DNA of 64,000 nt from the NCBI GenBank assembly GCA_023678885.1, contig CM042985.1, positions 14,300,465 through 14,364,464 on the forward strand, read 5' to 3'. Origin of the DNA: Pogostemon cablin. Taxonomy: Eukaryota > Streptophyta > Magnoliopsida > Lamiales > Lamiaceae. Of the stretch, positions 35,531 through 47,334 are shown one piece after another. The notes below the pieces were generated by a model. The model ran no database searches. It was not told the DNA's origin and worked only from the letters and a program-made list of their open reading frames with translations. A program made the translations under genes and the position numbers. Every line of letters starts with the position of its first letter. Within the stretch, counting starts at the first letter, position 1.

Positions 35531-38515
35531 GTACCTTCCAAAGAGCAGAATACTGAGATTACAGCAGAAAAGAAGTGGGAAAGATCCAAGAGATTGAGAG
35601 TTGAAAAGGATAAGGCGGAGAAGGTTGAACATGATGAATGGAGGATTCCCAAAACAAAGATACCTCTGTCATTTCCTTACAAGCTAGTCAAGAAGGGATT
35701 GGAAGAGAAGTTCAAGAAGTTTTCAGAGATCATAAACAAAATAAGTTTGAACATTTCTTTTCTCTGAAGCGATATTGGAGATGCCATATTATGCCCATTT
35801 TCTGAAGGATATACTTTTGAAGAAGAGAAGCTTGAACGAAATTGAAACAGTGAATTTCTCTGAGAATTGCAACTCGATCATTTAGAGGAAGTTGCCAGCT
35901 AAGTTGAAGGATTCGAGAACCTTCATGATCTTATGTGAAATTGGAAAGGGGCCAGCACGTAGAGCCTTGTGCGATCTTGGGACAAGCATCAATTTGATGT
36001 CTTTGTCTATTTTTCAAAGGCTTGGTTTGGGGAGTTAACTCCCATGAAAGTTGTTCTCCAACTAGAAGATAGGTCTATGACTTTTTTGAAGGGTGTTATT
36101 GAAGATGTTCTTGTAAAAGTAGAGAAGCTAGTCTTCCCTATGGATTTTCTTGTGTTAGAGATGGAAGATGATAGGGATAATGTCCCTCTTATCTTAGGGA
36201 GACCTTTCCTTGCTACTGTGGGAGATATAGTAGATGTGCAGAAAGGTGAGTTGCGGCTACGGATGGATAAAGAAGAGGTTATATTTAACCTTGACAAAGC
36301 AATAAAGATTCTAATGGAGATGCAATGTCACAGTATTGACATGGTGGAGGAAATCGTAAAGGAAGTCATATCTTTGATCCTATCCAAGGATCCTCTTGAG
36401 ACATGCTTGACTTTGATCCTGTCCAAGGATCCTCTTGAGATATGCTTGGCGGAGTCTCTTACTTTTCCCACCACGGAGCTAGATGACCTCTCCAATGAGG
36501 TATGTATTGAATTTTTTGAAAACTTGCTTGCTTTGGGTGATGACATGTTTAAATCGAAGAGAACAAAGGTTGAAGAGGTCAAGTGGACTAGGAAGTACCT
36601 ACCCATAAATAGAAAGATCGCACCTCAAGAAGAGAACAAAGAGGAGTTGAAACCGCTACCGGAGCACTTGAAGTATGTCTACCTGGGTGACAATGGAAAA
36701 TATCCGGTAATTGTATCTTCTTCCCTTGATGATGATCAACTTGAGAAATTGTTAGATGTGATTAGAAAGTATAAGTCTGCGATTGGTTGGTCTCTTGATG
36801 ATTTAAAAGGCATTAGTCCTTCATATTGCATGCATAGAATAAGATTGTTAGATGAGGCCAAGAGTAATATTCAGAATCAGCGGAGGGTAAATCCCGTTAT
36901 TGAAGAAGTGATTAGGAAGCAAATCCTAACGTGGTTTGATGCAGGAATTATTATCCCATTAGTGATAGTCCCCATGTAAGTCCATTGCATGTTATAACTA
37001 AGAAGGGGGCATGACTATTGTGAAAGCCGAGGATGGAGAGACATTAGCCACTAGGATTTCTACGGGATGGCTTGGGTGTACTGATTACAGGAAACTGAAT
37101 GAAAATATATGCAAAGACCATTTTCCCCTTCTTTTCATGGATCAAATGCTTGATCGTCTTGCAGGGTATGAGTATCATTGTTTCTTGGATGGGTACTCGG
37201 GGTATAATCAAATCATGATTGCACCCGAGGATCAAGAAAATTCTACTTTTACTTGCCCTTATGGTACTTTTCCCTTTAGAAAGATTCCATTTGGATTATG
37301 TAATGCGTCTACTATATTTCAACGTTGCATGATGGCCATATTTGATAGGTTGATAGAGAAGATCATGGAGGTGTTTATGGATGATCTTTCTGTGTTTGGT
37401 TCCTCCTTTGATATTTGTTTATCTAACCTTGCTACTGTCTTGAAGAGATGCCAAGATACTAATATTGTCTTGAATTGGGAGAAGTGCCACTTCATGGTAA
37501 GAGATAGGATTGTTCTTGGCCATCATATTTCAGCCAAGGGATTGCAGGTGAATAGAGCAAAGGTGGTGGCAATTGAGAAGCTTCCTCCACCTACTAATGA
37601 AAAGGGAGTGCGGTCCTTCCTTAGACGCGCCAGTTTTAATAGAAGATTCATAAAAGACTTCTCGAAATACTCCAAGCCCTTATCTCATTTACTTGAAAAG
37701 GTTGTTCCTTTTGTTTTTGATAAAGAATGTCTAACAGCTTTTCAGGTTTTGAAAGAGGTGCTTATTACTGCACCTATCTTGATCACACCAGATTGGACTC
37801 AGCCGTTTGTACTTATGTGTGATGCGAGTGATTTAGCACTTGGTGTGGTGCTTGGGTAGTTAAGGGAAAAGAACAAAAGAACTACATGGTGATTGAAAAG
37901 ACATTTCTAGCTGTGGTGTATGCATTCAATAAGTTTCGACAGTATTTGGTTGGCATGAGGACAACAGTGCATAAGGATCATTCTGCGATCCGATACTTGA
38001 TGGAGAAGAAGGAAACAAAGCCGAGGATCATTACATGGATCCTTCTTCTACAGGAATTTGATATGGAGATCCGAAATAAGAAGTGTACGGAGAATATTTT
38101 GGCGGATCACCTATCAAGGTTGGAGACAAGGGAGCACTGTGATGATTTTTTTGATTACATAGAAGAGATGTTCCCTGATGAGAAGATAATGGCAGTGTTT
38201 GTTGAAGGAGCGGAAAGAGCATGTGTGGTAGTTGCCCAAGGGATGGATCCATGGTATGCGGATTATGTGAATTATATTGCCAAAGGTGAAATTTCGAGAG
38301 ATCTCAACCGATATCAACTTGCGAAATTCAAGAGGGATGTTGAGACATTTATATGGTATGATCTGTTTATCTACAAGATATGTATGGATTCCATAGTCCG
38401 TAGGTGTGTGCCCGAGATTGAGATGGAGAGCGTTTTTGATTTTTCCCATGCACAACCTAACGGGGGGCACTTTGGAGCTAAAAAAACTGCAGCAAAGGTA
38501 CTTTAATCTGCTCTT
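35531..38515 (+). pseudogene. pol A: protease, reverse transcriptase, RNase H (integrase missing)
   Basis: Starts with the lysine-rich pre-protease segment (PSKEQNTEITAEKKWERSKR). The protease follows near 35940-36230: the active-site motif has become CDLGTSIN, then VPLILGRPFLATV. The PR-RT linker is in 35969-36979. The RT spans about 36980-37600 with DYRKLNENICKDHF and FMDDLSVFG (37374-37385), so both catalytic Asp are kept. RNase H begins near 37790 (VLMCDASDLALGVVLG), is cut by a TAG at 37857 and a small deletion, and continues at 37886-38506. Stops occur at 35764 (TGA), 35883 (TAG), 36976 (TAA) and 37857. The integrase zinc region ends at SALYW, where copia DNA takes over at 38516. Confidence 0.9.
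36372..36449 (+). repeat. 39-bp in-frame tandem duplication in pol A
   Basis: Two 39-bp copies (36372-36410 and 36411-36449), each encoding a LILSKDPLE-type unit and differing at four or fewer bases. The second pol copy has one unit (45346 onwards), so the duplication is specific to pol A. The reading frame is kept. Confidence 0.93.
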
Positions 38516-38773
38516 TATTGGACTTAAGTATAAGCTTTGGGCTAAGCTTGGATATTTAAGCCCAATGGAGGCCCAACTCTAATTTCTCCTCCTGGTCCCT
38601 GCTGTATCCCATATATATAAGTCATCTCAATTATTCTAACCCTAAGTGAGACACGACTAACACGTGAAGTGGGTAGACAGAACAGCAGATTGAGAAGATC
38701 TTGAGGACTGTCGCCAACACGACGTCGAGATTGGACTTGGGAATACAGCAGAAGACTGGAAGGTTGTTTGAAC
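38516..38773 (+). mobile_element. Copia LTR fragment, plus orientation
   Basis: Matches the 3' part of the copia LTR (28517-28785): GGACTTAAGTATAAGCTTTG, AGCCCAATGGAGGCCCAACT and the following AGAAGAC...GGAAGGT. It joins Athila pol A at TTATTGG, a 7-bp string present in both parents (47434-47440 and near 28518). Confidence 0.82.
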
Positions 38774-40107
38774 CGTTAGGGTTCCATACATTTCTAAATC
38801 AGCGAAAGCAAGAAAATCAAGAAACGTATTACCTTTCACCAGGGTATATTGAAGAAGATGGATTCTCGCCGGCATCCTGCAGTCCCACCATTTTGGGCAT
38901 AACTCTCTCATCCAATATCGGATTTGAGTGATCTACATACTTAAACGATCCTCTCTTCCATGGCTTTCTGTCAGTATATATCACACATTGAATTACAGGG
39001 TCTTTTAGGATTTTATAAAAATTACACAAGTTGACGGACAGCAGAAGCAAACAACTTTCTGGTCTTCGACATCGTGTGGGCGACGATCTACGAGATCTTC
39101 TCAATCTGCTATTCCATCTACCCTCTTCACATGTTATTCTTGTCTCACGTAGGGCTAGAACAGCTGAGATGACTTATATATATATGGGCTGCAGCAGGGA
39201 CCAAGAGGAGAAATTATAGTTGGGCCTCCATTGGGCTTAAGTATCCAAGCTTAGCCCAAAGCGTATACTTAAGTTCAATAATAATAATATATTCTACAAA
39301 AATATTATTACTGCACTACCGTTCTAATCCCATAATTACATTATGGGCTCCTTCTTATTATGAGCCCATTAGTCTCTCCATGTTTAAGATATATAATGTC
39401 CATTAATTAATTAAGTTACTAATAACTCCATTAATTAATATCTCATCCAAGAGTAGTACCACTCAACCTCATTACGATGCCAGAATAAATCCACCTGTAG
39501 GGTTTACATGATAATCCTTATGAGCTCCTCAAGGGGACATCATCAACCTATGTCGGACATGAATTCCTTCTACAATCAACAGCACACCATAGAAACAGCA
39601 CTACTTCCCAACTTACCGAGTTTGTTGATTTAATTACATGTAAATCTCACCCATTGATGAATAAAAAAATACATACTGTCTTATGTGTTGAGGTTATTGT
39701 ATAAGGATTATGAGCATAAACATCCTTAATAACTGAGATCAAATTTTCTTATAAGTCAGTATAAGTCAAACGATCTCACGCGGTCCCACCCAATACACAC
39801 GAAGTGCACTAATATGATTCTATAGCCAAGACAAGATAATACCAAACCACACTACAACTATCCCGATAGAGAGTCCCGTCTATCTCGGTTGTGAGTATCT
39901 GTTTATTCTTTATAAGAAAACTGATAATATGATCTTCCGCGTGTTGTCGCACAACATATTATATACAGTATAAAGTAAGTGGACTATTGCATCGAACATA
40001 TAAATAAATTATAAGACGCAATCATTTGATCATATGATTCCCATTTCAAATAAATTGTTATAACATTGTTCATACAAAAAGCTAGACTTTTAGTATACAA
40101 TACAACA
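38774..40107 (-). mobile_element. Copia LTR, minus orientation, with extra sequence
   Basis: Starts AACCGTTAGGGTTCCAT (the complement of the LTR 3' end near 28865-28882), lacks the outermost 30 or so bases, and ends TACAACA before ATCTCCCACTT, the reverse-complemented PPT. It is head-to-head with the fragment at 38516-38773. About 200 bp (38845-39055) do not match the other LTRs and may be an insertion or a divergent subfamily segment. Confidence 0.8.
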
Positions 40108-41980
40108 ATCTCCCACTTATACTAAAAGACTATGTTGTCATATCTTCTGCCATACATCTGATTCCCACTTTCACTACACGACCATCAAATGCTCTTGCCT
40201 TAAGGTCCTTGTAAATGGATTTACTAGGTTATCATCAGATGTAATCTAGGCGACAACAACCTTCCCCTCATCATACGATTTCTCGTAGCAGGTGGTACTC
40301 ACGCTCCATGTGTTTAATTACCTTATGGGCTCGTGATTCCTTCAAGTTTGCAACTGCACCATTATTATCAAAATAAGTTTGATAACCTTGGGCAAACTTA
40401 GAATCACTTCAAAGTCCATCATGAAGTTTCTAGAGTTTTATAGATACTTTGGCTACCTCATAGGCTCCAATTTATCATCTTTCCATGATGGAGTCCAGAG
40501 TCTGAAATATATTTTTATATAACACTCCTCCACATTATGGCTCTACTTCCTAAAATTAAACACATAACCTTTGAGGTGGATTTATTATCGTCCCTATCTG
40601 ATTTGAAAAATTTGAATCTATGTAACACATAAAAAGCAGTGAATCAGTTCGGTAAGTCCACATATAATTTCTACCTTTTCAGGTACTTCAAAATTATGTG
40701 TTACCACATTTCAACATTCTTATTTCGGGTTACCTTTGATACCCACTATTTATGCATTCAGCAAAACAGATATCCATTTCTTGTGCATAACATTCCTTAG
40801 ATTAAGCTTCCTTATTCGCCGAAGCATAAGGAACCTCTTTTATCACCTTTATCTTCTTTAGTGTCTTAAGATACAAATTTGTAGATAAAGTCACATGCTA
40901 AAACGAGTAAGAATTGTATCATTTTATGAAGCTTGAGACAAGCACAACATCTTTTCTTGTGATCATTATCACTATGATCGCAAGGATATATTTTTCTTCT
41001 CTTAAGTTCTTCATTTCATACTGCTTTATTAACCATACCCATATGCCCGACAATACTCTTTCATTATTTCCAATGAGCAATATAACATCCACATACTTAC
41101 AAGAAATACCACCATGTTTCCGCCACTCTTTTCAATACACAAGATCCATCCGAGCATCGATTAAATCCTTATGACTTGATTTTCTTATCAAAACGGATAA
41201 TCTTGAAGCTTGCTTTAGTCCATTTATGGACACTTTTAAGCTTACATTCAAAATTCTCTTAGCCCTTTGCAATGAATCACTCTTGTTGCTACACATAGAT
41301 GTTTTCCTTAAGACTTCCAATTAGGAAAGCTGTCTTGACATATATTTGTTTTGCCTTATAATTAATACAAGCAGCAATAAAAGAATCTGGATCGACATTA
41401 TGCGATTTATTCTCTATTAATTTTGAAGAGCTAAACATCCAATGGCTTTTACACCATTTAGTGGTTCTACAAGCTTCCAGATTTAATTTCAGAAAATAGT
41501 GCAACTTGCTAAGATGCCGTATTTTGATCTTGTAGTGCTTCGTCGTGTCCATGGGCCGATTTCATGTATACTTGGGACCAAGTCTCACGACTCTCCCAAA
41601 TCACATATCTTTTTGATTGTGAAACAAACCTCCCACTACGACAAGGCACTACATGCAATTGTGTATCAGATGTGACACGTGATGCAGTTTACTTGTGGTA
41701 TATCCTCTTGTACACTTGGTATAAATACTTTGTGATTTTCCTCTCACTTTGTTTAGAACAACTTATACATAGGTTTGTGATTTATTACATAGTCCCTTTT
41801 CCAAAAATCTAGTGTTTGTGTTAACAATCACCCTTCGATCTTTTGGACTAAATAAATTACCTTTCATTTTCTAGGATATCCCTCAAACAGACAAACATTC
41901 ATACGAAATACTATTTCTTAGGGCATATCCATAAAATCAATTTAATAATTGTAAATAACTCATCATCTATCTAACCATTC
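40108..41980 (-). pseudogene. Degenerate copia pol, minus orientation
   Basis: Homologous to 15762-17730. On the minus strand, an RNase H remnant lies near 40500-40300, the RT region near 41100-40980 is badly decayed, and the C-terminal integrase / RT start lies near 41552-41289 (ALKTAFLIGSLKEN-type). Stops throughout. It ends near 41980, where plus-orientation LTR sequence begins. Confidence 0.78.
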
Positions 41981-42496
41981 ATTTGAAATGAGAATCATAT
42001 GATCAAATGATTGCGTCTTATAATTTATTTATATGTCTGATGCAATAGTTCACTCACTTTATATTGTAGATAATATGGTGTGCGACAATATGCGGAAGAT
42101 CATATTATCGATTTTCTTATAAAGTATAAACAAATGCTCACAACTGAGATAGACGGGGCTCTCTATCGGGATGAATGTAATGTGGTTTGGTATTAGCTTA
42201 TCTTGGCTATAGAATCACATTAGTGCACTTATGTGTATTGAGCAGGACCGCTTGAGATCGTTCGACTTATACTAACTTATAGAAGAACTTGATCTCTGTT
42301 ATTATGGATGTTCATGCTCTTAATCCCTATACAATAACCTCGACACGTAGGGCGGTATGTATTTCTTTGATTCATCAATGGGTGAGATTTACATGTAATT
42401 AAATCAACAAACTCGGTGAGTTGGGAAGTAGTGTTGTCTCCATGGTGTGCTGTTGATTGTAGAAGAAATTCGTGTCCGACATAGGTTGATGATGTC
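41981..42496 (+). mobile_element. Copia LTR 5' fragment, plus orientation
   Basis: Begins ATTTGAAATGAGAATCATAT and matches LTR positions about 27765-28275 through GTTGATGATGTCCC. It forms an inverted repeat with the minus LTR at 40107-39530 across about 1.9 kb. It stops near 42496, where RT sequence starts. Confidence 0.8.
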
Positions 42497-42910
42497 CCTA
42501 TTGATCAGAGTGATAGAAACGTGGTGGTATTTCTTGTACTACACGTAGATGATATATTGTTCATTGGAGACAATGAAATAGTATTATCCGACGTGTGGGT
42601 ATGGTTGATAAAGCAGTATGAGATGAAGGACTTAAGAGAAGCAAAATAAAAAATAAAAAAATAACTTTTTTATCACGGTAATACGGATCACAAGAAATGA
42701 TGTTATGCTTGTCTCAAGCTTCAAGAGATGATACGATCCTTGTTTGTTTAGCATGTGATTTTATCTAAGGAAATGTGTCTTGAGACACAAAAAGAAGATA
42801 AAGATGATGAAAGCGGCTCCTTATGCTTTGGCGAATAAGGAAGCTTAATCTAAGGAATGATATGCATAAGATTGGATATATGTTTTGCTAAATTCATGGA
42901 CAGTGGGTAT
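42497..42910 (+). pseudogene. Copia RT-RNase H fragment, plus orientation
   Basis: A short open stretch, RNVVVFLVLHVDDILFIGDN, keeps the catalytic pair at 42542-42553 (HVDD), unlike the YVDS and YVDG copies elsewhere. It continues WLIKQYEMKDL, then decays through poly-A-rich and stop-containing sequence. At GTGGGTATGCAAG (about 42904-42915) it passes into Athila gag, where both parents share GGATAT-like and CAAG strings. Confidence 0.8.
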
Positions 42911-44157
42911 GCAAGTACGCAAAAAGATGCAGGAGCTCATAAGGATGCGAGTACGCAAAAAGATACAGGAGCTCATGAGGATGCGAGGAAGATCATATTG
43001 TTTAAGTTATCGCTGAATGAATAAGCGAGAGATTGGTACGATAATCTTGATGCTAATGAATGTGATACATGGGAGAAGTTGAAAGTGAAATTCTTGGAGA
43101 GATACATGCCACCTTCAAAGGTGTTCAAGATGAAGCAAGAAATCAATCAATTTTCCATCCATGGCAATGAGAAGTTTCATAAAGCTTGGGACAGATTCAA
43201 GGACATGCTTCGGAAGTGTCCACAGCATGGGCTATCTAAAGCTCAATATATCAGTATTTTCTATAATGGGTGGATTTCGATTCTCGTGTTTTACTTGATT
43301 CTTCTTCTAATGGAGCACTGCTTACGAAGTCGCCCAATGAGGCCGAGAAGCTTTTTAAAGATATTTTAATTAATTCAAGAGATTGGGTGACTGATAGAGT
43401 AAGAGGCTCTTATGTTCTTGGTAAAGTAGCATAGGTTGAGCATACTATGGTGAAGTCAGGAATAGATGATGAGATCGTCTCTAGTTTGACTAACATTAGC
43501 AAGCTACTAGAGTCTCAGCAAAAGCAGATCACGAATTTATCTCAGAGAGTACCAATGATGCAGCAGGATGGTGGCTATGAAGGAGCTAGCCAAGAGGAGA
43601 TCGAGGAGGCAAATTACGTTATGGGTAAAAGTATTCAAGGAACTAGGTACCCAAATCAAGAAAACTGGAACTATCAAGGGAACTACAACAATCGTGGTCC
43701 TCCGAGTGGTTATCAACAACCAAGGAGGCCTGAGTTTGCATGGAGTAATTCTAACAATGTTGTGCAACCTCCAATTGGTGTTGATCCAGGAGTTAAGGTG
43801 AAAAAAGGGAAATCGGGTTTCGAAGATACGGTGAACAGGTACATGGCGAGGAATGATGCAAGACTGGATCATCTAGAGGCCAAGTTAGAAAAGAAGATAG
43901 ATGTGAATCATGAGGGTTTGTCTAAATATGTGAAAGATCTTAGATTGTTTATGGGAAAAATGGCAGGTAATGTGAACAAATTGACTCAAACTATTGAGAA
44001 GGAGAAGTTTCCGTCTCAAAGTATTGAGAATTCAAAGTCTTGTCATGCCATTACACTGAGGTTTGGAACGCAATATGAGGGACTGATGAATCTGAAATTA
44101 AATTCTGAAGTGGCAGGAGTCCGATTCGACCCTGATTCGACCAGCTACCCAGGTTGA
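42911..44157 (+). pseudogene. gag B (Athila), 5'-truncated and broken
   Basis: Lacks the first third of gag A and begins at the segment TQKDAGAH. It has a tandem 36-bp duplication at its start, a TAA near 43021, a frameshift near 43277-43290 and a TAG at 43432-43434. The frame 43447-44157 is open to the end: SLTNISKLLESQQKQI, NWNYQGNYNNRGP, LEAKLEKKIDVNHEGL. The TAG at 43432 is at the same codon as the gag A stop at 34494. Confidence 0.87.
42914..42985 (+). repeat. 36-bp in-frame tandem duplication in gag B
   Basis: Two 36-bp units (42914-42949 and 42950-42985), starting AGTACGCAAAAAGAT and differing at two bases. Gag A has one unit (34010 onwards). Twelve codons are duplicated without a frame change, right at the copia-Athila junction. 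Confidence 0.93.
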
Positions 44158-44460
44158 ACTGAACAGGAGAGGTCGAACAGGGCACTTGGGCGATGTCCTG
44201 AGGAGTCAAAAGGTCAGTTCGACTAAAAATAGATGGGTTTAACCAAAGCCTCTGGTCGAACACCACTGTCCAGAGCCCTCTATTTTATCTGAAGCTCGAT
44301 TTGACATGATCACTTGGATTCAACCAACTCTGTTGGTCGAACCATGGTCAAATCGGCCTGTAAGGGGGAGAACGAACTTTTAGGAGCTCAGTTCGACAAG
44401 TAATCACCTAGTTCGACCACCTACCCAGGTCGAACTCAGGTCAAACCCTCTGTTCTGCAC
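44110..44460. repeat. gag-pol spacer B rich in TTCGACC motifs
   Basis: Counterpart of 35160-35530. Repeated TTCGACC, GGTCGAAC and degenerate versions (TTCGACTA, TTTGACAT), for example GAACCATGGTCAAATCGG near 44338-44356. No open frame spans it. Confidence 0.8.
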
Positions 44461-44471
44461 CATTTTCTGCA

Positions 44472-47334
44472 TTGAATGTTCCACGTGATGTTGATGCTCC
44501 TTCAGTACCTTCCAAAGAGCAGAATACAAAGATTATAGCAGAGAAGAAGTGGGAAAGAGCCAAGAGATTGAGAGCCGAAAAGGATAAAGTGGAGAAGGTT
44601 GAACGTGATAAATGGGGGATTCCCAAAACTAAGATACCTCCGTCGTTTCCTTACAAGCTAGTCAAGAAGGGATTGGAAGATAAGTTCAATAAGTTTTCAG
44701 AGATCATAAATAAGATAAGCTTGAACATTCCTTTTTCTGAGGCGATATTGGAGATGTCATATTATGCCCGTTTCCTGAAGGATATACTTTTAAAGAAGAG
44801 AAGCTTAAACAGAATTGAAATAGTGAATCTGTTAGAGAATTGTATCTTAATCATTCAAAGGAAGCTGCCAGCTAAGTTAAAGGATCCGCGAAGCTTCACT
44901 ATCTTATGTGAGATTGGAAAGGGGCAGGCACGTAGAGCCTTGTGTGATCTTGGGGCAAGCATCAACTTGATGCCATTGTGTATTTTTCAAAGGCTTGGTT
45001 TGGGGGAGTTAACTCCCATGACAGTGGCTCTAAAATTAGCGGATAGACCTATGACTTTTCCGAAGGGTGTGATTGAAGACGTTCTTGTCAAAGTAGAGAA
45101 GTTAGTCTTTCCTGTGGATTTTCTTGTGCTAGAGATGGAAGATGAAAAGGTTAATGTCCCTCTTATCTTAGGGAGACCTTTCCTTGATACTACGAGAGCC
45201 ATGATAGATGTGTAGAAGGGTGAGTTGCAGCTAAGTATGGATAAAGAAGAGGTCATACATAAACTTGACAAAGTAATAAAGATGCCAATGGAGATGCAAT
45301 ATAACAATATTGATGTAGTGGAGGAGATTGTGAAGGAAGACATGTCTTTGATTCTGTCAAAGGATCCTCTTGAGACATGTTTGGGGGAGTCTCTTACCTT
45401 TCCCACTACTGAGCTAGATGAACTCTCCAATGAGGTATGTATTGAATTTCTTGAAAACTTGCTTGCTTTGGGTGATGACAGGTATGAGTCGACAAGGACC
45501 AAAATTGATGAGGTCAAGTGGACTAGGAAGTACTTGCCATTGGATATAGAGAGCGCACCTCAAGAAGAGAAGAAAGAGAAGTTGAAACCGCTACCAGAGC
45601 ACTTGAAGTATGCTTACCTAGGTGACGAAGAAAAATATCTGGTAATTGTATCTTCTTCCATTGATGATGATTAACTTGAGGAATTGTTAGATGTGCTTAG
45701 AAAGTGTAAGTCTGCTATTGGCTGGTCTCTTGATGATTTAAAGGGTTTAGTCCTTCCTATTGCATGCATAGAATAAGATTGTTAGATGAGGCCAAGAGTA
45801 GCATTCAGAATCAGCGGAGGGTGAATCCCGCTATTCAAGAATTGATTAGAAAGCAAATCTTAATGTGGCTTTATGATGGAATTATTTATCCTATTAGTGA
45901 TAGTCCACACGCGAGTCCATTGCATGTTGTTGCTAAGAAAAATGGCATGGCTATTGTGATATTTGAAGATGGAGAGTCATTAGCCACTAGGATTTCTACG
46001 GGATGGCGTGTGTGTATGGATTACAGGAAACTGAATGAAAATACATGCAAAGACCATTTTTTCCTTCATTTCATGGATCAAATGCTTGATCATCTTACAG
46101 GGTAAGAGTTTTATTATTTCTTGGATGGGTACTCGAGTTATAATCAAATCATGATTGCACCCGAGGATCAGGAAAAGATGACTTTTACTTGCCCTTATGG
46201 AACTTTTGCCTTTAGAAAGATGCCTTTTGGATTTTGTAATGCGCCTGCTACATTTCAGCGTTGCATGATGGCCATATTTGATAGGTTGATAGAAAAGATC
46301 ATGGAGGTGTTTATGGATGATTTTTCTGTGGTTGATTCCTCTTTTGATGTTTGTTTATCTAACCTTGCTACTGTTTTGAAGAGATGCCAAGAAACTAATC
46401 TTGTCTTGAATTAGGAGAAGTGCCACTTCATGGTAAGAGATGGGGTTGTTCTTGGCCATCATATTTTGGCCAAGGGATTGCAGGTGGATAGAGCAAAGGT
46501 GGTGAAAATTGAGAAGCTTCCTCCACCTACTAATGAAAGAGGAGTGTGGTCCTTCTTGGATACGCCGATTTTTATAGAAGATTCATAAAAGACTTCTCAA
46601 AATACTCCAAGACCTTATCTCATGTACTTGAAAAGGATGTTCCTTTTGTTTTTGCTGAAGAATGTATAACGCTTATTACTGCACCTATCTTGATTACATC
46701 GGATTGGACTCAGTCGTTTGTACTTATGTGTGATGCGAGTGATTTAGCACTTGGAGTGGTGCTTGGGCAGTTGAGAGAAAAGAAGTTCTGCACCATTTAC
46801 TATGCGAGTAAGACTTTTGATGCTGCACAAAAGAACTACACGGTGATGGAAAAGGAGTTCCTACCTGTAGTGTATACATTTAATAAGTTTCGACAGTATT
46901 TAGTTGGCATGAGAACGATAGTATATACGAATCATTCTGCCATTCGATACTTGATGGAGAAGAAAGAAACGAAGCCAAGGATCATTAGATGGATTCTTCT
47001 TCTAGAATTTGATATGGAGATCCGAGATAAGAAGGTTACCGAGAATGTTTTGGCGGATCGCCTATCAAGGTTGGAGACAAGAGAGCACTGTGATGATTCT
47101 TTTGATTACATTGAAGAGATGTTCCCTGATGAAAAGATAATGGCAGTGTTTGTTGTAGGAGTGGAAAAAGCATGCATTGTGGCTGCCCAAGGGATGGATC
47201 CATGGTATACAGATTATGTGAATTACATTGCCGTAAGAGAAATTTCGAGAGATCTCAACCGATATCAACTTGCAAAATTCAGGAGGGATGTTGAGACATT
47301 TATATGGTATGATCCGTTTGTCTACAAGATATGA
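44472..47334 (+). pseudogene. pol B: protease, reverse transcriptase, RNase H
   Basis: The first part is open for 247 codons (44472-45215): the lysine-rich linker, then the protease with the intact motif CDLGASINLMP near 44947-44980 and VPLILGRPFLDTT. A TAG follows at 45213. The linker to RT continues (45225-45674) to a TAA. The RT spans 45764-46414, with a TAA at 46103 and FMDDFSVVD at 46310-46321 (both Asp kept). A TAG lies at 46412. RNase H (46546-47334) carries LMCDASDLALGVVLGQ, TIYYASKTFD and the end region ENVLADRLSRLE, with a small deletion near 46670. More complete than pol A but still not translatable as one product. Confidence 0.9.
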
